Below, one piece after another: positions 1 through 5,699 of a stretch of DNA of 6,284 nt (position 1 is the first letter of the stretch; every line of letters begins with the position of its first letter). Origin of the DNA: Caldilineaceae bacterium (GTDB taxonomy: Bacteria > Chloroflexota > Anaerolineae > Caldilineales > Caldilineaceae). The notes under the pieces were generated by a model. The model ran no database searches. It had not been told where the DNA came from and was given only the letters and a program-made list of their open reading frames with translations. The stretch spans positions 1 to 6,284 of the forward strand of contig WGCB01000250.1 of assembly GCA_015494005.1 (NCBI GenBank), written 5' to 3'. Both the position numbers and the translations under genes were made by a program.

Positions 1-626
1 AGGATGGTCAGGATGGCCACCCCCCAGACCAGGAAATAGTAGCGGGTGACCGGCCAGAGCTCGAAGCTGCCCACCCGCAGGCGAGGAATGCCCGGGATGC
101 CGTCCGAGCCGCCGGTGAGGCTGAGGACATTGGCATCCACGCCGAAATTCTCCCGGAAGAGGATGACGATGACGATGCCCAGGCCCAGGGTGGCCATGGC
201 CAGATAGTGCCCCTTCAGCCGCAGGATGGGCCGGCCCACCAGGTAGGCGAAGCCGCCGGTGAGGGCCATGCCCAGAGGGATGAGCAGCCAGGGCCACCAC
301 CAGGACTGGGCCACGGTCGCCGGGATGCCCAGGACCGAGGCCCGGGCGGTCAGGATGGCGGAGAAATAGGCCCCCATCCCGTAGAAGGCGGCGTGTCCCA
401 GGGAGGCCTGGCCGGTGTAGCCCATGAGCAGGTTCAGCCCCACCACCACGATGGTGAGGATGCCCACCCGCACCAGGGTGTCGAAGGTGATGATGCCCCC
501 GGTCAGGCTGGAGAAGCCGTCGGGCTGGGTGATCTCGAACCAGCCGGCGAAGAGGACGAACAAGGCCAGCAGGGCGACCCCCAGGTGGTTGCGGTGGGCG
601 GTGACGAAGGAAAGGAAGCGAGCCAT
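1..626 (-). CDS. livM: Branched-chain amino acid-type ABC transporter permease LivM (partial, C-terminus off window)
   Basis: This is one of the two inner-membrane permeases of a Liv/HAAT-type ABC importer; it pairs with LivH to form the channel for a substrate delivered by the lipoprotein LivK. The first 208 residues are visible. After a short basic N-terminus comes a hydrophobic helix at about 14-30, then the LivM hallmark N65-L-L-M-G-Y-T-G-Q-A-S-L-G-H-A-A (65-80). Further hydrophobic segments lie at about 113-130 and 141-157. The family motif RLKGHYLAMATLG spans about 136-148, and a LTGGSDGIPGIP stretch spans 170-181. Family members run to roughly 300-350 residues, so about a third is missing at the left edge. 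The ATG overlaps the livH stop by one base (TGATG), and a GGAG lies 8 nt upstream inside livH, so translation is probably coupled. The ATPase genes livG and livF would be expected next. The family call is secure; the substrate is unknown. Confidence 0.95.
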   Translation of the reverse strand, partial: MARFLSFVTAHRNHLGVALLALFVLFAGWFEITQPDGFSSLTGGIITFDTLVRVGILTIVVVGLNLLMGYTGQASLGHAAFYGMGAYFSAILTARASVLGIPATVAQSWWWPWLLIPLGMALTGGFAYLVGRPILRLKGHYLAMATLGLGIVIVILFRENFGVDANVLSLTGGSDGIPGIPRLRVGSFELWPVTRYYFLVWGVAILTI

Positions 627-1648
627 CACACCTTCTCCGTCTCTTTGGCCTGGGAGAGCAGTCCCTGGGGCCGGTAGAGGAGCACCAGGATGAGGATGAC
701 GAAGGCGAAAACATCCTTCAGCCCCGCCTTGGTGACCCCCGCGGCCAGGTTCTCCACCACGCCCAGGAGCACCCCGCCCAGGACCGCGGCCGGCGCGTTG
801 ACCAGCCCGCCCATGATGGCTGCCACGAAGCCCTTCAGCCCCAGCTTCAGCCCCATGTCGTAGGTGGGGGAGGTGACGGGGCCCAGGACGATGCCTGCGA
901 TGGCGCCCAGGGCCGCGGCCACGCCGAAGGCGAAGAGGGACATGCGGTTGGGCTTGATGCCCATGAGCCGGGCGGCCGTGCGGTTCACCGCCGCGGCCTG
1001 GAAGGCCTTGCCCTGGATGGTCCGGTTGAAGAACCAGTAGAGCAGGCCCATGACCAGGGCCGTGGTCCCCCAGATCCAGAAGCTCTGGGCCTTGAGGATG
1101 ATGCCCAGGGGGCGGAAGACCGCGTCCCGCCGGCCGCCGGTGAGGAAGGTGGCGAAGGCCGGGATCTTCAGGGCGCCCGTGCCCCAGACAATCAGGGCGA
1201 TCCCCTGGAGCACGATGTAGACCCCCACGGTGATGATGATCAGGGTCATGGGCGAGGCGTTGCGCACCGGGTAGATGACCAGCCGCTCCATCACCAGGCC
1301 CACCAGGGTGGTTACCAGGGTGGCCAGCAGGGCCGCGGTCAGCAGGTTCAGCCCGGGCGAGAAGGGCAGGGTGGCCTGGGCGAAGAGGTCCGCGGTGACC
1401 ATGGCCCCCAGCATGACGAAGGCCCCCTGGGCGAAGTTGATCACCTCGGTCACGTTGTAGATGGTGACCAGCCCCAGGGCGATGAGCGCGTAGATGGTGC
1501 CGGCCCGCACCCCGTCCACGGCCAGCTGGGCGTACTGCCGGGGACCGAAGTTCTTCTGGCTCCCCAGCCAGACCACCAGACCGGCCAGGGCCAGGAGCAG
1601 CAGGACGGACAGGATCTGCCGGGATCGAGCGACGACGAGTGATTTCAT
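626..1648 (-). CDS. livH: Branched-chain amino acid-type ABC transporter permease LivH
   Basis: This is the second permease subunit of the Liv/HAAT-type importer, an integral membrane protein of 340 residues, which is normal to slightly long for LivH. The diagnostic LivH motif E68-V-I-N-F-A-Q-G-A-F (68-77) follows a helix at about 44-64. Other hydrophobic segments lie near 12-28, 78-90, 102-124, 135-156, 190-207, 238-258, 273-300 and 312-326. A loop at about 218-236 (AAAVNRTAARLMGIKPNRM) occupies the place where these permeases contact the ATPase. The ATG start at 1648 is chosen because GGAG sits 5 nt upstream. A GTG five codons further upstream (1663) is in frame, but that choice would put the Shine-Dalgarno sequence inside the gene. 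The gene follows livK after 73 bp that hold a perfect palindrome, and overlaps livM by one base. The substrate cannot be inferred from the permease alone. Confidence 0.95.
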   Translation of the reverse strand: MKSLVVARSRQILSVLLLLALAGLVVWLGSQKNFGPRQYAQLAVDGVRAGTIYALIALGLVTIYNVTEVINFAQGAFVMLGAMVTADLFAQATLPFSPGLNLLTAALLATLVTTLVGLVMERLVIYPVRNASPMTLIIITVGVYIVLQGIALIVWGTGALKIPAFATFLTGGRRDAVFRPLGIILKAQSFWIWGTTALVMGLLYWFFNRTIQGKAFQAAAVNRTAARLMGIKPNRMSLFAFGVAAALGAIAGIVLGPVTSPTYDMGLKLGLKGFVAAIMGGLVNAPAAVLGGVLLGVVENLAAGVTKAGLKDVFAFVILILVLLYRPQGLLSQAKETEKV

Positions 1649-1653
1649 GGAAG

Positions 1654-1657
1654 CTCC
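1654..1657 (-). promoter_or_regulatory. livH ribosome binding site (decides the start)
   Basis: GGAG lies 5 nt before the ATG at 1648. This favours that ATG over the in-frame GTG at 1663. The surrounding GGAGCTTCC (1657-1649) resembles part of the nearby palindrome, so it could also pair with the palindrome's promoter-distal arm (see findings). Confidence 0.7.
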
Positions 1658-1671
1658 ACGCACGAGATGGG

Positions 1672-1711
1672 GTGAGCTTCCGGGGAGCTACGTAGCTCCC
1701 CGGAAGCTCAC
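1672..1711 (-). repeat. Perfect 40-bp palindrome between livK and livH (likely mRNA hairpin)
   Basis: Positions 1672-1691 and 1692-1711 are exact reverse complements of each other, with no spacer. As RNA this gives a 17-bp stem with a UACGUA loop, or 18 bp with an ACGU loop, containing a run of four G-C pairs. It starts 10 bp after the livK stop codon and ends 23 bp before the livH ATG. No T tract follows on the minus strand (the next bases are CCCATCTCG), so a classical intrinsic terminator is unlikely. By analogy with hairpins between binding-protein and permease genes, such as the malE-malF REP region, it may protect the livK 3' end from exonucleases or attenuate transcription, giving more LivK than LivH/LivM. 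A protein-binding operator or a dispersed genomic repeat are alternatives. Confidence 0.85.
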
Positions 1712-1721
1712 GCGCAGCCCG

Positions 1722-3047
1722 CTACTGGCCCCAGGCCTCCTGGGGATAGAACTTGAAGGCGCCATCCTCCACCCGGACCAGGGTCAGGGCGGTGGTGTAG
1801 TCCTTGACGCCCAGGTGGTCATCCGGCTCCAGGGTGAAGATGCCCCCGGTGCCCGGCCACTCCTTGACGTAGGTCTCCAGGTTGTCCCGGATCATGGCCC
1901 GGCGCTCGGCCAGGGCGAGGCCATCGGGCAGGTTCTCCATGCCGATGATCAGCCACTGCAGGCCGTCCCAGGCGTGGTCGGCGAAGCTGTCCGCCTTCTT
2001 GCCGGTGAAGGCCTCGTAGTCGGCCATGAACTGGTGGATCACGTCGTACTGGGGATCCGACTCGGGCAGCTGATCCGCCACCAGCAGCTTGGGGCAGGTG
2101 GCGATGGCCCCCTCCACCACGTCCGGCTCCAGGGTCAGGAAGGCCTCGTTGCAGATGCCGCCGCTGTGGAGCACAGGCACGTCGGGCATGTAGTCCTGGA
2201 GGGCGGCCATGGCGTTCACCGCGCCGGGCATGAGGGAGCCGATGACGACCGCCTCGCAGCCGGAGCCCTCCACCGAGGTCATCTGGGGGAACTCGGTGTC
2301 CGAGCGCTCGAAGGCGTCCGCGAAGACCACCTCGATGCCCGCTTCCTCCATGATGGCCTGGCCGTTGCGCAGCACGTCCTGGCCGTAGCCGGTGTTCTCG
2401 TAGAGGTAACAGACCTTGCTCACGCCGATGGCCTTCAGGTAGTCCTTGTGCCACTGGGCCACCTGGGAGTTCACGTGGGGCGTCTTGAAGATCCACTTCC
2501 GGGTCTCGCCGGTCTCCGGGTCCCGGATGATGACGCCGGCCGAGCCCATGGAGACCAGGACCGTCTCGTTCTCCGTAGCGATGGGCACCATGGCCAGGGA
2601 ATTGCCGCTGGTGCTGCCGCCCAGGACCGCATCCACCTGGTCCTCGTTGATCAGCCGGTTGATGGCCGCGGCCGCGGTGTCCGGGTTGGACTCGCTGTCC
2701 ATGATCACCACCTCCACGGGATGGGTCACCCCGTCCGGGCCGGTGACGCCCCCGGCGTCGGCCAGCTGCTGGGCCACCATCTCCGCGGTCTCCCGCTCCT
2801 GCACGCCCAGGCTAGAGGCGCCGCCGGTGGCCGCCACCACCACGCCGATCTTGTAGGGTGTGCCGCCGGCTTCTTCGGCTGCCGCTTCCTGGGCCGGGGC
2901 GGCTTCCTCCTGGGCGGGCTGGGCCTCCTCCGCGGCCGGGGCCTCCTGGGCCGGTTCCTCCGCAGGGGCGGCGGGCTGCTGGGCACAGGCGGTCAAGGCC
3001 AGGGCCAGGATCAGCAGGGTTGACACGAGTAGCACGAATCGTCGCAT
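1722..3047 (-). CDS. livK: LivK-like substrate-binding lipoprotein of the ABC importer
   Basis: This is the extracytoplasmic binding protein of the importer, of the type I periplasmic-binding-protein fold (Peripla_BP_6/LivJ-LivK group), with 441 residues. The N-terminus is a lipoprotein signal: Arg2-Arg3, a hydrophobic core at 4-17, and lipobox L18-T19-A20-C21, so Cys21 should be lipidated. Residues 22-60 are a linker made only of Ala, Glu, Gln and Pro. The folded domain starts near Y65-K-I-G-V-V-V and contains ATGGASSLG, the conserved GGSTSGNS region and YENTGYGQD. The ATG at 3047 is chosen because a strong AGGAGG lies 7 nt upstream and the signal peptide begins there; an in-frame upstream extension to 3125 has neither. 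The ATGGASSLG segment resembles the ATGPASSLG-type start of Liv-like proteins that include aromatic-acid binders such as CouP of Rhodopseudomonas. That would fit the aromatic-type enzymes next door, but the ligand remains open. Confidence 0.95.
   Translation of the reverse strand: MRRFVLLVSTLLILALALTACAQQPAAPAEEPAQEAPAAEEAQPAQEEAAPAQEAAAEEAGGTPYKIGVVVAATGGASSLGVQERETAEMVAQQLADAGGVTGPDGVTHPVEVVIMDSESNPDTAAAAINRLINEDQVDAVLGGSTSGNSLAMVPIATENETVLVSMGSAGVIIRDPETGETRKWIFKTPHVNSQVAQWHKDYLKAIGVSKVCYLYENTGYGQDVLRNGQAIMEEAGIEVVFADAFERSDTEFPQMTSVEGSGCEAVVIGSLMPGAVNAMAALQDYMPDVPVLHSGGICNEAFLTLEPDVVEGAIATCPKLLVADQLPESDPQYDVIHQFMADYEAFTGKKADSFADHAWDGLQWLIIGMENLPDGLALAERRAMIRDNLETYVKEWPGTGGIFTLEPDDHLGVKDYTTALTLVRVEDGAFKFYPQEAWGQ
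2862..2984 (-). other. Ala/Glu/Gln/Pro low-complexity tether of LivK
   Basis: These bases encode LivK residues 22-62, directly after the lipidated Cys21. Residues 22-60 contain just four amino acids (17 Ala, 10 Glu, 6 Gln, 6 Pro), followed by Gly-Gly. This looks like a flexible or extended acidic tether holding the binding domain away from the membrane. Such tethers are frequent in Chloroflexota binding lipoproteins, which is one reason for the taxonomic suggestion. Confidence 0.8.
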
Positions 3048-3144
3048 GGGATCTCCTCCTGGTGTGTGAATGTGAAGCACCAACGGTCGAACAACTGGGG
3101 ATGTGAGCACGAAAACAGGAATCACCTGGATGACGGCGTTTCGG
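3048..3144 (-). promoter_or_regulatory. Intergenic leader upstream of livK, possible promoter/operator region
   Basis: These 97 bp are the longest gap in the window and the likeliest place for a separate livKHM promoter. They contain an imperfect direct repeat, GTGCTCACATC (3110-3100) and GTGCTTCACATT (3080-3069) on the minus strand, about 30 bp apart. A TTGTTC hexamer (3094-3089) lies between the copies, but the sequence 17 nt downstream (ATTCAC) is a poor -10 match, so no promoter is called. No terminator for the upstream thioesterase gene was seen; a GGCGT/ACGCC stem around its stop codon is short and has no T tract. Read-through from the catabolic genes into livK is therefore possible. 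Confidence 0.35.
3055..3060 (-). promoter_or_regulatory. livK ribosome binding site (decides the start)
   Basis: A consensus AGGAGG lies 7 nt upstream of the ATG at 3047. It is among the strongest Shine-Dalgarno matches in the window, as expected for an abundant binding protein, and it fixes the lipoprotein start. Confidence 0.85.
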
Positions 3145-3597
3145 TCACGCCTGCGGGGGCACGAACCACTCCCGCTTGCGATAGACCGTGGCCTGGCTCT
3201 GGAGGATCAGCTCGCCGGAGGCCCGGCGCACGGTGATCTGGTAGAGGCCGATGGGGCCGTTGAGGTCCTGCTCCTGGCACTCGGCCACCAGCCGATCCCC
3301 GGCCTGGGCCGGCCGCAGGAAGCTGGTGCTCACCTGCAGGGCCACGGCCATCTGGCCCCGGGCGTTGCTGGCCGCGGCGAAGGCGATGTCCGCCAGGCTG
3401 AAGAGCAGGCCACCGTGGGCCGCGCCGTGGAAGTTGAGCATCTCCGGGGCGACGGTCAGGGTCACCCGGCTGTAGCCCGGCTGGATGGCGTCCACCTGGG
3501 CCCCCAGGAAAGCGGCGTAGGCGTCCTGGCGGATGTGCCGGGCGATGGCGGCCTGGCGATCCCCCGGACCCTCGAGGCCGGGCCGGTGACGATCCAC
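3145..3597 (-). CDS. PaaI-family hotdog-fold acyl-CoA thioesterase
   Basis: This is a cytoplasmic thioesterase predicted to hydrolyse acyl- or aryl-CoA thioesters; in phenylacetate pathways PaaI releases CoA from stalled intermediates. The 150-residue length is normal for a single-hotdog protein. The active-site segment is N55-F-H-G-A-A-H61-G-G-L-L-F-S-L-A-D70. Asn55, His61 and Asp70 have the same spacing as in E. coli PaaI, where the Asp is catalytic. V90-S-T-S-F-L-R-P and the following strands complete the fold. A GTG start at 3597 is chosen: it lies 2 nt after the P450 stop and 8 nt after a perfect AGGAGG. A much longer in-frame extension upstream has no start signal and runs antiparallel to nothing, merely shadowing the P450 gene in another frame. 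Coupling to the P450 is likely. A general housekeeping thioesterase role cannot be excluded. Confidence 0.92.
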   Translation of the reverse strand: MDRHRPGLEGPGDRQAAIARHIRQDAYAAFLGAQVDAIQPGYSRVTLTVAPEMLNFHGAAHGGLLFSLADIAFAAASNARGQMAVALQVSTSFLRPAQAGDRLVAECQEQDLNGPIGLYQITVRRASGELILQSQATVYRKREWFVPPQA

Positions 3598-3599
3598 CC

Positions 3600-4844
3600 T
3601 CACTGCCTCCTCACGTAGCGGATGGGCAGCCGGCGCAGCCCCCGGAAGCGGTAGACGTCGTGCCACTGGGGCTCGGCCTCCACCAGCTCGATCCGGTCCA
3701 GCCGCTCCAGCAGGGCCTGGTAGGCCACCTGGGCCTCCATGCGGGCCACCCCGGCCCCCAGGCAGTGCTGCAGGCCATAGCCGAAGGTCAGGTGGGGGTT
3801 GGGCTGGCGGGCGATGTCGAACCGGTCCGGGTCCGGGAAGACGGCCGGGTCCCGGTTCCCCGCGCCGAAGACCACCACCAGCACGTCCCCCTGCTTCACC
3901 GGCTGGCCGAAGAGCTGGAAATCCCGCCGAGCCAGGCGGAAGGTGTACTGCATGGGCCCCTCGTAGCGCAGGGCCTCCTCCACCATGGAGGGGATGAGGC
4001 CTGGATCGGAGCGGAGCCGGGCCATCTCCTCCGGGAAGCGCAGCAGACAGAGCATGGCGTTGGCGATGAGGTTGCTGGTGGTCTCGTGGCCGGCGAAGAG
4101 GAAGAAGACGCACTGGGCGTAGAGCTCCTCCTCGCTCAGGACCTGCCCGTCGTCCTCCGCGGCCAGGAGGATGGAGATGAGGTCCTGGCCTGGGTTGGCC
4201 CGGCGATGGGCCGCCAGCCCTCGGAAATAGTCGGTCAACTCGTAGAGGGCCTGCTTGGCCGCCCGGGCCGCCTCCACCGTGGGGTTGGCGTTGCCCAGGA
4301 ACATGGCCAGGTCATCCATGAGCTGCATGAAGCGGGGGTGGTCCTCGTCTGGCACGCCCAGCATGGCGCTCACCACCCGCACGGGCAGCTGGTAGGCGAA
4401 ATCCCGCACCAGGTCCATCTCGCCCTCGCTCCCAGAGCCCAGGGCCTGGTCCAGGAGCTGGTGGGTGATGGCCTCCACTCGGGGGCGGAAGCTGCTCACC
4501 ACCTTGGGGGTGAAGCCGGGCTTGAGCAGGTTGCGCAGGACCACGTGCTTGGGCGGATCGATGAAGGCCAGCCAGCGGGCCAGGTAGTGGTCCACATCCC
4601 GCAGCTCGTCGTGGTACTGCGGCGGGAACTGGTCCACCAGGCTGCCCGTCTTCTCCGTGCTGATGTTCTCCAGGTCCCGGAGCAGGGCCTTGATGTCCGC
4701 GTGCCGGGTGACGACCCAGGATCCGCCGAAGAACTCCGGGTGCCAGAAGACCCGGGGGCCTTGGAGCCAGCGCCGATAGTGGGGGTAGGGGTCGGCGATG
4801 AAGTCCCGGTCGATGGGGGCGACGAAGGGTGGGCTCTCAGGCAT
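3600..4844 (-). CDS. Cytochrome P450, soluble bacterial type
   Basis: This is a haem-thiolate monooxygenase of 414 residues, the usual length of soluble bacterial P450s, with no membrane anchor. Landmarks in order: C-helix D96-P-P-K-H100-x3-R104 (haem propionate contacts); I-helix A251-G-H-E-T-T256 with the acid/alcohol pair Glu254-Thr255; K-helix E290-A-L-R293 (ExxR); G329-N-R-D-P before the meander; and the cysteine loop F354-G-Y-G-L-Q-H-C361-L-G, with Cys361 as the haem ligand. Gln359 replaces the usual His/Arg of FGxGx[HR]xC. The ATG overlaps the end of the dehydrogenase gene by 8 nt, with GGGAGG 6 nt upstream. The last codons (AGG AGG, Arg412-Arg413) double as the ribosome binding site of the thioesterase gene. 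No ferredoxin or reductase is visible, so electrons must come from partners encoded elsewhere. The substrate is unknown; the neighbours suggest an acid or acyl-CoA route. Confidence 0.95.
   Translation of the reverse strand: MPESPPFVAPIDRDFIADPYPHYRRWLQGPRVFWHPEFFGGSWVVTRHADIKALLRDLENISTEKTGSLVDQFPPQYHDELRDVDHYLARWLAFIDPPKHVVLRNLLKPGFTPKVVSSFRPRVEAITHQLLDQALGSGSEGEMDLVRDFAYQLPVRVVSAMLGVPDEDHPRFMQLMDDLAMFLGNANPTVEAARAAKQALYELTDYFRGLAAHRRANPGQDLISILLAAEDDGQVLSEEELYAQCVFFLFAGHETTSNLIANAMLCLLRFPEEMARLRSDPGLIPSMVEEALRYEGPMQYTFRLARRDFQLFGQPVKQGDVLVVVFGAGNRDPAVFPDPDRFDIARQPNPHLTFGYGLQHCLGAGVARMEAQVAYQALLERLDRIELVEAEPQWHDVYRFRGLRRLPIRYVRRQ
3606..3611 (-). promoter_or_regulatory. Thioesterase ribosome binding site inside the P450 C-terminus (decides a GTG start)
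   Basis: A perfect AGGAGG lies 8 nt before the GTG at 3597. It is read as the two Arg codons AGG AGG of the P450 (residues 412-413), which differ from the CGN codons that dominate Arg here. It is the main support for the short 150-residue thioesterase. Confidence 0.8.
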
Positions 4845-5697
4845 CGGTCCCCTCCCGGTAGTCGTAGAAGCCCTGGCCGGTCTTGCGCCCCAGCCGGCCG
4901 CTCTCCACCATGCGCTGCTGGATGGGATGGGGTCGGTACTTGGGCTCCTGGAAATAGGCCGCGTAGACGGACTGGGTCACTGCGAAGTTCACGTCGCAGC
5001 CGATGAGATCGATGAGGCGGAAGGGCCCCATGCGGAAGCCCACGGACTCCAGCAGCCGGTCGATGGTGGCCACGTCCGCGGCCCCCTCGCCCAGCAGGCG
5101 CAGGGCCTCGCCGTAGAAGGGCCGGGCCACCCGGTTGACGATGAAGGCCGGGGTGTCCTTGCAGAGGACTGGCGTCTTGCCCAGCCGACGCACGAAGGCC
5201 AGGCCTGCCTCCAGGGTGGCGTCGCTGGTGAACTCCCCCCGGATCACCTCCACCAGCTTCATGATGTGGGCCGGGTTGAAGAAGTGCAGGCCCAGGAAGC
5301 GGTCCGGACGCTGGGTGGCGCTGGCCAGGGTGGTGATGCTCAGGCTGGAGGTGTTGCTGGCCAGGATGGTGGGCCCAGGGGCCAGCGCGTCCAGGTCCTG
5401 GAAGATGCCCCGCTTCAGGGCCAGCTCCTCCGGCGCGGCCTCGATGACCAGGTCGCTCGCGGCCACCACGGACAGCTCCGTGGTGGTGATCAGGGCTGCC
5501 AGGGCCCGGTCCGCGGCCTCCGGGGGCACCTTGCCCCGGGCCACCCCTTTGGACAGGGAGGCCTGGATCTGGACCAGGGCCTGGTCCAGGAACTCCGGGC
5601 TCACGTCGTAGAGTGCCACCTGGTAGCCAGCCAGGGCGCAGACCTGGGCGATGCCTCGCCCCATGGTGCCGGCCCCCACCACGCCCACGCGTTCCAT
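4837..5697 (-). CDS. 3-hydroxyacyl-CoA dehydrogenase (3-hydroxybutyryl-CoA dehydrogenase/PaaH type)
   Basis: This is a cytoplasmic NAD-dependent enzyme oxidising (S)-3-hydroxyacyl-CoA to 3-ketoacyl-CoA in beta-oxidation or, as PaaH, 3-hydroxyadipyl-CoA in phenylacetate breakdown. It has 286 residues, the single-length Hbd form rather than the roughly 475-residue E. coli PaaH. The Rossmann loop is G8-A-G-T-M-G-R-G-I-A. Catalytic positions are Ser117 (SNTSSLS), His138 (LHFFNP), Glu150 (KLVE) and Asn188 (IVNR); their spacing of 21, 12 and 38 residues equals that of the human enzyme (S137, H158, E170, N208). The C-terminal domain has M223-G-P-F-R-L-I-D-L-I-G-C-D-V and ends G267-R-L-G-R-K-T-G-Q-G-F-Y-D-Y. 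The ATG at 5697 lies 2 nt after the crotonase stop with GGGAG 7 nt upstream; an in-frame extension to 5958 is a shadow of the crotonase gene. NAD rather than NADP use is assumed from the family. Confidence 0.94.
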   Translation of the reverse strand: MERVGVVGAGTMGRGIAQVCALAGYQVALYDVSPEFLDQALVQIQASLSKGVARGKVPPEAADRALAALITTTELSVVAASDLVIEAAPEELALKRGIFQDLDALAPGPTILASNTSSLSITTLASATQRPDRFLGLHFFNPAHIMKLVEVIRGEFTSDATLEAGLAFVRRLGKTPVLCKDTPAFIVNRVARPFYGEALRLLGEGAADVATIDRLLESVGFRMGPFRLIDLIGCDVNFAVTQSVYAAYFQEPKYRPHPIQQRMVESGRLGRKTGQGFYDYREGTDA

Positions 5698-5699
5698 GC

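Noticed and set aside
1672..1711. Intrinsic terminator at the livK-livH palindrome
   Set aside because: The stem is strong but is followed by CCCATCTCG, not a T tract, on the transcribed strand, and livH/livM must still be expressed.
1494..3023. A 509-codon open frame on the plus strand opposite livK and part of livH
   Set aside because: It is rich in Gly, His, Arg, Val and Leu with no recognisable domain, crosses the palindrome and covers well-supported genes on the other strand. Long antisense frames are expected in GC-rich DNA.
3066..3094. Sigma-70 promoter TTGTTC-17 nt-ATTCAC upstream of livK
   Set aside because: The -10 hexamer matches the consensus at only two of six positions, so it is not called.
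3048..3125. 26-codon upstream extension of livK
   Set aside because: It would place residues before a clear lipoprotein signal peptide and after no Shine-Dalgarno sequence; AGGAGG precedes the ATG at 3047.
3598..4113. N-terminal extension of the thioesterase frame to 322 codons
   Set aside because: The added part is Pro/Gly/Arg-rich out-of-frame translation of the P450 gene. The GTG at 3597 with AGGAGG gives a normal 150-residue PaaI-type protein.
3660..5006. A 448-codon open frame on the plus strand opposite the P450
   Set aside because: It has a His/Gly/Val/Gln-rich composition without family motifs, and the opposite strand carries every P450 signature motif in one frame. It is a GC-driven shadow.
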